DNA from: Rhodospirillaceae bacterium
GTDB lineage: Bacteria > Pseudomonadota > Alphaproteobacteria > UBA8366
Direction: 5' to 3'
NCBI GenBank assembly: GCA_002716125.1
Contig: PAZH01000031.1
Span: 1 to 64,000, forward strand
Length of the DNA: 64,000 nucleotides
This document shows, piece by piece, positions 58,370 through 64,000 of the stretch (the first letter of the stretch is position 1; each line of letters opens with the position of its first letter). Made by a program: the position numbers and the translations under genes. Under the pieces are notes generated by a model. That model had not been told where the DNA came from, did not search any database, and saw only the letters and a list, made by a program, of their open reading frames with translations.

Positions 58370-59077
58370 TCACCAGTTTTCGTTAAACGGCCGGAGTTCG
58401 ACATTGAACGACCAAGTCGATTTGGGTTGATGAGCGATATGAAAGCATTCGCCGGCGATATCCGCCGGCTTCGCGAACTGGTCTTCCGGGAAATCCGGCC
58501 CGCGCCGCTCCCGCACCCACCAAATATCGATGGCCGCGTCGATCGTGATAAAAGCCACGTGAACGCCTTGCGGGCCGAGCTCACGCGCCAAGGCTTCGGC
58601 CAGTATCCGCTGTGCGGATTTCGACGGCGCAAAACCGGTAAAATGCGGTTTACCGCGCCACGCACCGGTATTGCCCGTCACGAGGATGGCGCAGTCGCCC
58701 ATCTCGACCATATCCGGGCCGACTTCTTGCGCCAGCACGAGGAGCGCCGTCGTGTTGACACGGAATGTGCTCTCGAACTCCAGCGGATCGATCTTGGTGT
58801 AGTGATCGCGAACGGCGCGAGCCCCGTTATGAATGGCGATCTTGATCGGCCCCAACTCTTTCTTGATACGGGTCAAGGTTGCGCGAAAGGTCTCGATATC
58901 AGACATATCGCAGGGGTACGCCGATGCTTCGGATATTTCGCCCGCAATCCGCTCAAGACGTTCCGCTTTGCGGGCGATCATCGCAACTCGATAGCCCCCT
59001 TCGGCAAAACGTTTGACCAGCGCTTCGCCCGTGCCGCTGCCGACACCGGCCACGACCGCGACAGGCTTATCAACCAT
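58370..59077 (-). CDS. SDR family oxidoreductase (Tyr replaced by Phe)
   Basis: A 235-residue SDR from the ATG at 59077, whose first eight bases overlap the end of the ATC-hydrolase gene. The cofactor motif is VVAGVGSGTGEALVKRF. The catalytic Tyr-Lys motif reads FAPSKSAQ, with Phe instead of Tyr, and the rest is like the group of SDRs with GFAPAK. Function without the Tyr is unclear; such members are frequent in proteobacteria. It is the third gene of the minus-strand operon LLM (60313), SDR (59536), ATC hydrolase (59070), then this gene. Confidence 0.92.
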   Translation of the reverse strand: MVDKPVAVVAGVGSGTGEALVKRFAEGGYRVAMIARKAERLERIAGEISEASAYPCDMSDIETFRATLTRIKKELGPIKIAIHNGARAVRDHYTKIDPLEFESTFRVNTTALLVLAQEVGPDMVEMGDCAILVTGNTGAWRGKPHFTGFAPSKSAQRILAEALARELGPQGVHVAFITIDAAIDIWWVRERRGPDFPEDQFAKPADIAGECFHIAHQPKSTWSFNVELRPFNENW

Positions 59078-59522
59078 CCGAGGCACCTTTTCGCCAACGG
59101 AAATCACAGTGCGATGCCCCTTGCATGCGGGTCTGAGTCCGCTCGAACTCCCAATTTGGACGGATGAGATCTTCGGCGGCAAAATCGACGCCGCACGTCA
59201 TTAGCGCGCCGATCTCAGGCTCACCGATCGAGCGGAAGTACTCCGCGAACAAACAACCGGTGATGTTATATCCGTAGCTTTCCTCCGTATCGTCTATTAC
59301 CTCGCGCTCGACCGGAAATGCGTCTTCCCCTTCTTGTTCGACCCTAGGATGGGAGTTCGCCTCGAAACCCCGACGCTTCCGATAATCGACATACGCGCCG
59401 GCAATGGCGCGACCGACAAGGGCATGCGCACGCTCCTTGCCGATCTCCTTTTCAAGTTCCCGGACAATCGGGATGACCACTTTCGACTGAATCTTAATCG
59501 CATTGAGGATGGGATTAGACAT
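59070..59522 (-). CDS. L-2-amino-thiazoline-4-carboxylic acid (ATC) hydrolase-like protein
   Basis: A 150-residue protein from the ATG at 59522, with GGGAG eight bases upstream. The domain is recognised from YNITGCLFAEYFRSIGEPEIGALMTCGVDFAAEDLIRPNWEFERTQTRMQGASHCDFRWR, which has the family's paired Cys and the terminal GASHCDFR. The named activity is opening of the thiazoline ring in L-cysteine biosynthesis by Pseudomonas, but most homologues are uncharacterised. It overlaps the next SDR gene by eight bases and lies 13 bases after another SDR gene. It may act on a heterocycle produced or consumed by the LLM enzyme. Confidence 0.9.
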   Translation of the reverse strand: MSNPILNAIKIQSKVVIPIVRELEKEIGKERAHALVGRAIAGAYVDYRKRRGFEANSHPRVEQEGEDAFPVEREVIDDTEESYGYNITGCLFAEYFRSIGEPEIGALMTCGVDFAAEDLIRPNWEFERTQTRMQGASHCDFRWRKGASDG

Positions 59523-59535
59523 ATCGCACGCTCCC

Positions 59536-60303
59536 TTAAATGATCGGGTCTGATCCGCCGCAAACCCGCAATAGCGCGCCGGTCGTATAACTCGAGGCAT
59601 CGCTCGCGAAATAGAGTGCGGCGCCAACGATCTCGTCCGGCTGACCGACGCGTTTCAGTGCCATGCGGTCCCAACGGGCGTTGAATTCCGGTGTATCCGG
59701 CCAGGCCTTCGAGATATCGGTCGCAAAAGGACCGGGAGCGATGGTGTTCACGCGCACCTTGGGTCCGTATTCATAGGCGAGATTGACCGACATTTGGTTT
59801 AGGCCGGCTTTGGCCATACCGTAGGTCGCCGCACGGCGGGACGGCTGCAACGAGCCCGTACTGGAAATATTGATGATCGATCCGCCGTCGCCATCGGCCA
59901 TTCGGGAACCGACTTGAGTCGCAAGGCGAAACGGCCCCTTCACATTGATGTCGAAGACTTTGTCGTAGAGCTCTTCGCTGATCTCTGCGATCGAAGGGTA
60001 AAGCGGCGAAAGACCGGCATTGTTGACCAATACATCGACACGGCCGAAACGATCGTACACCGCGTCGATCAAAGCATCGCATTGGTCCCAATACCCGACA
60101 TGGCAGGCAAACGGCATTGCGGTCCGACCCGTCTTTTCTTCGACTTCCTTGGCCAATTCTTCGCAGGAGTCGATCTTCCGGCTCGTGATCACGACGTCGG
60201 CGCCCGCATCCGCAAAGGCAAGCACAATCTCGCGCCCGAGCCCTCGGCTGCCGCCGGTAATGACGGCGATCTTGCCGCTCAGGTCGAAATGGTTCGTCGG
60301 CAT
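59536..60303 (-). CDS. SDR family oxidoreductase (canonical triad)
   Basis: A 255-residue classical SDR. TGGSRGLG at residues 17-24 binds NAD(P), NNAG is at 94-97, and Ser148, Tyr161 and Lys165 (TYGMAKAG) form a complete catalytic set. YTTGALLRVCGG ends it. It would reduce a ketone or oxidise an alcohol. It starts nine bases after the LLM gene stop, GGAGGG being eight bases before the ATG, and precedes the ATC-hydrolase-like gene by 13 bases. Confidence 0.95.
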   Translation of the reverse strand: MPTNHFDLSGKIAVITGGSRGLGREIVLAFADAGADVVITSRKIDSCEELAKEVEEKTGRTAMPFACHVGYWDQCDALIDAVYDRFGRVDVLVNNAGLSPLYPSIAEISEELYDKVFDINVKGPFRLATQVGSRMADGDGGSIINISSTGSLQPSRRAATYGMAKAGLNQMSVNLAYEYGPKVRVNTIAPGPFATDISKAWPDTPEFNARWDRMALKRVGQPDEIVGAALYFASDASSYTTGALLRVCGGSDPII

Positions 60304-60312
60304 TCGACCCTC

Positions 60313-61359
60313 CTAGAGCGCATTTTCGGCGAGAACGCGTAGCGCTTCGACACTGGCGCCGCGCGTCACGATCGTGTGGACTTGACCTTTGTCACCGGCC
60401 TTCTTCCAGTCTTGCAAGCGCTCGACGATGCGTTCTTTCGGTCCAACCAGTGCAGTCCGATCCACCAACTCGTCCGGCACTGCATCCACCGCCTCTTTAC
60501 GGCGGCCCGCTAGGAAATGATCCTGAATTTCGACTGCGGCGTCGACATAGCCAATACGCTTGGCGAAATCGTTGTAGAAGTTCTTGTCACGAGCCCCCAT
60601 CCCGCCGATGTAGAACGCGAGGTTCTCGCGTACCGGCTGGCGCGCTTCTTCCAAATCGTCATTCATCCGCACCTGACAATAGGCCAGCACCATGAAATCG
60701 GACATCGACTTGCCGCCGCCGGCTTTTTCCAACCCGGCATTGATATCCGGCTCGAAAACCTCAAAGCGATCCGGATCCATATAAATCGGAATGAAACCGT
60801 CAACGATCTCCGCCGCAGCCTTCACACCGGAAGGCGAGATGGCGGCGGACACGATCTTCAAATTGGGATCGCCATGCAAAACGCTTTTCAACGGCTTGCC
60901 GAGGCCGGTTGTCCCCTCGCCGGTCATTGGGATCTGATAATGGAATCCTTCGTGCTGCAGCGGCTCTCTGCGCGCCAATACTTTTCGGATAATTTCGACA
61001 TACTCGCGCAAACGGGTGAGCGGACGACCGTATGGCACCCCGTACCATCCTTCGATCACTTGCGGACCAGACGGACCAAGGCCGAGGATAAAACGACCGC
61101 CGGAAAGGTGATCGAGGGTCATGCAGGCCATGGCCACGCTCGCCGGTGTACGGGCCGGCATCTGGACGATCCCCGTGCCGACCTTGATCTTGCTCGTCTG
61201 TGCCAGAACCCAAGCGGCGGGTGTGAGCGCATCTGAGCCCCAAGCTTCCGCTGTCCAAACCGAGTCGTATCCGAGGTTCTCGGCCTCGCGAATGTAATCC
61301 ATATCGACGGCCGCCTTATTCCCGCCGGTTCCAAGGGTGAGCCCGAGTTTTACTGCCAT
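60313..61359 (-). CDS. LLM class F420-dependent oxidoreductase
   Basis: A 348-residue LLM enzyme, paralogue of 56012. It starts MAVKLGLTLGTGGNKAAVDMDYIREAENLGYDSVWTAEAWGSDALTP, then VGTGIVQMPARTPASVAMACMTLDHLSGGRFILGLGPSGPQVIEGWYGVPYG. It is the first gene of a minus-strand operon with two SDRs and an ATC-hydrolase-like gene, and diverges from npdG-cofE-cofD-cofC. That position suggests that F420 supply and use are set up together. The substrate may be a heterocycle handled by the ATC hydrolase, an inference. Confidence 0.94.
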   Translation of the reverse strand: MAVKLGLTLGTGGNKAAVDMDYIREAENLGYDSVWTAEAWGSDALTPAAWVLAQTSKIKVGTGIVQMPARTPASVAMACMTLDHLSGGRFILGLGPSGPQVIEGWYGVPYGRPLTRLREYVEIIRKVLARREPLQHEGFHYQIPMTGEGTTGLGKPLKSVLHGDPNLKIVSAAISPSGVKAAAEIVDGFIPIYMDPDRFEVFEPDINAGLEKAGGGKSMSDFMVLAYCQVRMNDDLEEARQPVRENLAFYIGGMGARDKNFYNDFAKRIGYVDAAVEIQDHFLAGRRKEAVDAVPDELVDRTALVGPKERIVERLQDWKKAGDKGQVHTIVTRGASVEALRVLAENAL

Positions 61360-61535
61360 TTTTCGATCCTTCCGATGTTCTACGACCCTCTTTTATGAAG
61401 ACGGCCCTTGAGAGCTTATTCGAATTTAGCCTAGATAACCGCGAAAGCCAGATTACGTAGGTCTTGCGACCATCGAAATCGCACCAAATACTGGCCGCAA
61501 CCTACCCTCGGGAAGACCAACAGGAAAACGCAAGA

Positions 61536-62216
61536 ATGACGGATACGCACAAAATCGCCATTGTCGGCGGTACGGGAGATTTAGGATCAGGCCTGGCAAA
61601 ACGCTGGGCGCGCGCCGGACATGAGATTGTGATCGGGTCGCGTGATGCGGGACGCGCGGCGGAAACCGCGGCGAAATTCAACGAAGATGCCGGTACCACC
61701 TCGATTTCCGGCTTGGAGAACGCCGATGCCGCTGAAGCCGGCGAAATCGTGGTCTTAACCGTCCCATACGAAAATCACGCGCCGACGTTGGATGCCATTC
61801 GGGATAAAGTCCAAGGTAAGATCGTCATCGACGTCACGGTCCCCTTGATGCCGCCGAAAGTCCGCACCGTGCAACTGCCGGAGGGCGGAAGCTGCGCCAA
61901 GGCCGCACAGGCACAGTTGGGTGATGACGTCCGTGTCGTCTCCGCCTTTCAGAATGTCGCCGCCGCGCACCTGGCGGACCTAGAGCACGATATCGATTGC
62001 GACGTCCTTGTCTGTGGAAATGATCCGGAAGCGCGCGAAGTTGTCGTCAAACTTTCCGAAGATGCGAGCATGAAAGCTTGGCATGCCGGTGTGATCGCCA
62101 ACTCAGCGATTGCCGAAGCGCTCACTTCTGCGCTGATCTTTATGAATGGTCGATACAAGATCGACGGCGCCGGCATCCGTATCACGGGAACTCCCGGATC
62201 GGCCGCAAAGTCGTAG
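61536..62216 (+). CDS. npdG: NADPH-dependent F420 reductase
   Basis: A 226-residue oxidoreductase from the ATG at 61536, with AGGAAAA ten bases upstream; longer in-frame starts at 61464 lack protein-like content. The Rossmann motif is KIAIVGGTGDLGSGLAKRWARAGHEIVIGSRDAGRA, with Ser-Arg after strand 2 fitting NADP preference. It ends with IDGAGIRITG, typical of NpdG/FNO. It moves hydride between NADPH and F420, supplying F420H2 to LLM enzymes. The gene precedes cofE by ten bases, cofD and cofC following with overlaps. Confidence 0.93.
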   Translation: MTDTHKIAIVGGTGDLGSGLAKRWARAGHEIVIGSRDAGRAAETAAKFNEDAGTTSISGLENADAAEAGEIVVLTVPYENHAPTLDAIRDKVQGKIVIDVTVPLMPPKVRTVQLPEGGSCAKAAQAQLGDDVRVVSAFQNVAAAHLADLEHDIDCDVLVCGNDPEAREVVVKLSEDASMKAWHAGVIANSAIAEALTSALIFMNGRYKIDGAGIRITGTPGSAAKS

Positions 62217-62226
62217 CACCGGCCGG

Positions 62227-62994
62227 ATGCCCGACCGTCTGACCCTCATTGCCCTCGAGGGCATCCCCTTGGTTAAACCGGGGGACGATCTCGCCAATTT
62301 GATCGGCGATGCGCTTGAGCAGAGTGGCGAACGGCTTGCCGACGGCGACATCCTCGTTGTCGCGCAGAAAATCGTCTCAAAGACAGAGAACCGGCTCGTC
62401 GATGTAACAACGATCGAGCCAAGCGATCAGGCAAAAGACCTCGCCGTCGAAGTCGATAAAGATCCCCGCGTTGTCGAAATAATCCTGCGCGAGAGTCGAG
62501 CCGTCATTCGCAAGAAACCCGGCGTCCTGATCGTTGAGAACAATCTTGGCCTTATCATGGCGAATGCGGGCATCGATCATTCAAACGTCGAAAGCAAGGT
62601 ACCCGAGCGAACGCTTCTCTTGCTGCCGGAAGACCCAGACGCGAGTGCGGAAAGGCTGCAGCGTGCCATCCGATCCAAGTTCGGTATCGACGTTGGTGTC
62701 ATCATTAACGACAGCGTCGGGCGGCCCTGGCGCATTGGTACAATGGGGCTGGCCATCGGCATATCGGGTCTACCGGCAGTCACCGATCTCAGAGGTGATA
62801 AAGACCTTTTCGGTCGCGAACTCCGCGTCAGCGAGGAGGCAGTCGGTGACGAACTGGCCGCGGCGGCATCCTTGCTACAGGGCCAAGGAGCGGAAGGAAA
62901 ACCGGTCGTCCTTGTACGTGGTTACCGCAGTGACGCGCCATCCCAACCCGCGACGGCTGCGCTACGCGCAGCGGAAGAGGACATGTTCCGATGA
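62227..62994 (+). CDS. cofE: Coenzyme F420-0:L-glutamate ligase
   Basis: A 255-residue CofE. It starts MPDRLTLIALEGIPLVKPGDDLANLI, then DGDILVVAQKIVSKTENR, GIDHSNVE and the nucleotide/metal motif IINDSVGRPWRIGTMGLAIGISGLPAVTDLRGDKDLFGRELRVSE. CofE adds L-glutamates to F420-0 using GTP and divalent ions. It is a stand-alone form and not the FbiB fusion with an FMN-reductase domain seen in mycobacteria; so the step that reduces the dehydro-F420 would need another protein if used. Its stop overlaps the cofD ATG (ATGA at 62991-62994). Confidence 0.95.
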   Translation: MPDRLTLIALEGIPLVKPGDDLANLIGDALEQSGERLADGDILVVAQKIVSKTENRLVDVTTIEPSDQAKDLAVEVDKDPRVVEIILRESRAVIRKKPGVLIVENNLGLIMANAGIDHSNVESKVPERTLLLLPEDPDASAERLQRAIRSKFGIDVGVIINDSVGRPWRIGTMGLAIGISGLPAVTDLRGDKDLFGRELRVSEEAVGDELAAAASLLQGQGAEGKPVVLVRGYRSDAPSQPATAALRAAEEDMFR

Positions 62995-63944
62995 GCGCAC
63001 CGACGGTATTGGCGCTTTCGGGAGGCGTCGGCGGCGCGAAATTGGCGCTCGGCCTGATGCATACGCTGCCGCCAGAGAACTTGACGGTTGTCGCCAATAC
63101 CGGCGACGATTTCACGCATCTCGGGCTCCGAATTTGTCCCGATATCGACACGGTAGTCTACACGCTATCGGATCTCGCGGATAAGGATCGCGGTTGGGGT
63201 CGCGCGGGTGAAAGCTGGAATTTTATGGCGGCGCTCGGGCGTCTCGGCGGTGAGGATTGGTTCAATCTCGGCGATGGCGACATGGCGATGCACGTGTTTC
63301 GAACGCAAGCATTGGCCGAAGGGCGCACATTATCGGAAGTGACTGCCGAGATTGCCGAAACGCTTGGTATCGGACCGCGTATTTTGCCTATGACCGACGA
63401 GACTGTCGCAACAGTCGTCGAAAGCGCAAATGGGGACCTTCCCTTTCAGCATTATTTCGTCCGCGACCGATGTGAGCCGGCCGTCACTGGCTTTCGGTTC
63501 ACGGGAATTGCGGACGCAAAGGCCAACGCGGAAATGATGACTCTGATCAACGGGTCGCACCTGGATAGCATTGTCGTGACGCCTTCCAATCCGTTTGTCA
63601 GCATCGATCCGATTCTTTCGTTGCCGGGCGTCCGGGACGCGTTGAATGCGCAAACCTCGCCTATCATTGCAGTTTCGCCCATTGTCGGCGGTCAGGCGAT
63701 CAAAGGGCCGGCTGCCAAAATGATGGCTGAGCTCGGCCTACCCTCCACGGCGTTAGCCGTTGCGGAACACTATCGAGGCCTTATTGACGGTATCGTTATC
63801 GATGAAGTCGACAACGAACAGGCCGAAGATATCGCCGCCCTTGGCATGGAGGTCCGGGTCGCCCAGACAGTCATGCGGACTCTCGAAGATCGCAAGGATC
63901 TGGCGCGCATTTGCTGCGCATTCGCAACGGAGATCGGATCGTGA
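62991..63944 (+). CDS. cofD: 2-phospho-L-lactate (or equivalent) transferase, F420-0 synthesis
   Basis: A 317-residue CofD. ALSGGVGGAKLALGLMHTLPPENLTVVANTGDDFTHLGLRICPDIDTVVYTLSDLAD opens the protein, and GGEDWFNLGDGDMAMHVFRTQALAEG and VTPSNPFVSIDPIL are diagnostic. It joins the phospholactate (or, in some proteobacteria, 3-phosphoglycerate or phosphoenolpyruvate) moiety to FO. Its start overlaps the cofE stop by four bases and its stop overlaps the cofC start (GTGA at 63941-63944). FO synthase (CofG/CofH) is not in the window and must be elsewhere. Confidence 0.95.
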   Translation: MSAPTVLALSGGVGGAKLALGLMHTLPPENLTVVANTGDDFTHLGLRICPDIDTVVYTLSDLADKDRGWGRAGESWNFMAALGRLGGEDWFNLGDGDMAMHVFRTQALAEGRTLSEVTAEIAETLGIGPRILPMTDETVATVVESANGDLPFQHYFVRDRCEPAVTGFRFTGIADAKANAEMMTLINGSHLDSIVVTPSNPFVSIDPILSLPGVRDALNAQTSPIIAVSPIVGGQAIKGPAAKMMAELGLPSTALAVAEHYRGLIDGIVIDEVDNEQAEDIAALGMEVRVAQTVMRTLEDRKDLARICCAFATEIGS

Positions 63945-64000
63945 CCGCCGCGCTCGTGCCCATGAAAGATCTGCGGGACGCAAAACAGCGGCTATCATCG
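63941..64000 (+). CDS. cofC: 2-phospho-L-lactate guanylyltransferase, N-terminal part (cut by window edge)
   Basis: The frame starts with GTG at 63941 inside the cofD stop (GTGA) and reads MTAALVPMKDLRDAKQRLSS before the window ends. This is the characteristic N-terminus of CofC nucleotidyltransferases (alanine, valine-proline, then K-D/P-...-K-x-R-L). CofC makes the guanylated C3 acid that CofD uses. Only 20 residues are present, so identity rests on this short segment and the operon order npdG-cofE-cofD-cofC. Confidence 0.75.
   Translation, partial: MTAALVPMKDLRDAKQRLSS

Noticed and set aside
61408-61437. Possible promoter TTGAGA-18-TAGATA for the F420 operon
   Set aside because: The -10 box matches the consensus at only three of six bases.

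Overview
The window reads as part of the chromosome of an alphaproteobacterium, probably a free-living and possibly marine relative of the Rhodospirillales. This is inference from gene content: a PAS_5-type protein, many CaiB/BaiF CoA-transferases, luciferase-like (LLM) oxidoreductases, Fe(II)/2-oxoglutarate oxygenases, and short palindromic intergenic repeats of a kind common in alphaproteobacteria. Coding density is high, most genes sit in short operons, and several starts are GTG or TTG. I see no rRNA, tRNA, CRISPR array, insertion sequence or prophage. Almost everything is accessory catabolism, transport and cofactor supply.

Layout. 1-9668 holds the end of an acyl-CoA dehydrogenase, an isopenicillin-N-synthase-like oxygenase, a DUF1989 protein, an aldo/keto reductase, an acyl-CoA synthetase, a MaoC hydratase, an atypical SDR, a fragment of a flavin monooxygenase, and a YtcJ-type amidohydrolase coupled to a CobW-family GTPase. 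9652-22558 holds an NTF2-like protein, a PhyH oxygenase, an ADP-forming acyl-CoA synthetase coupled to an enoyl-CoA hydratase, a GNAT enzyme, an SMP-30 lactonase coupled to an alpha/beta-hydrolase without a normal catalytic triad, a TauD oxygenase, a methyltransferase, an acyl-CoA dehydrogenase, a YczE-like membrane protein, another hydrolase, a PAS protein and a VOC protein. 22591-27339 holds a receiver protein coupled to a subtilase whose signal peptide is broken by an in-frame ochre codon, a GFA protein, a DHA2 exporter with no visible start codon, and an amidohydrolase.

27386-42962 is CoA-linked catabolism: a FAD oxidoreductase, a Cys-less thiolase with a DUF35 partner, a type-B carboxylesterase, CaiB/BaiF enzymes, an LLM monooxygenase facing a flavin reductase, a dienelactone hydrolase, a lipoprotein, a two-subunit CoA-transferase and an enolase-superfamily enzyme. 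43108-45776 is a Rieske dioxygenase alpha/beta pair followed closely by a formate/nitrite-family channel, with an inverted repeat in the divergent promoter region. 45931-49138 holds an amino-acid permease, an unknown helical protein and a second TauD oxygenase.

49201-64000 is dominated by coenzyme F420. It has six LLM enzymes of F420-dependent type in several operons, with a CoA-transferase, a two-chain dehydratase, SDRs and an ATC-hydrolase-like protein. It ends in npdG, cofE, cofD and the start of cofC, that is, genes for F420 reduction and synthesis. The simplest reading is that the bacterium makes F420, reduces it with NADPH, and uses it in several LLM redox enzymes embedded in CoA-dependent degradation routes. 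The substrates cannot be read from the sequence.
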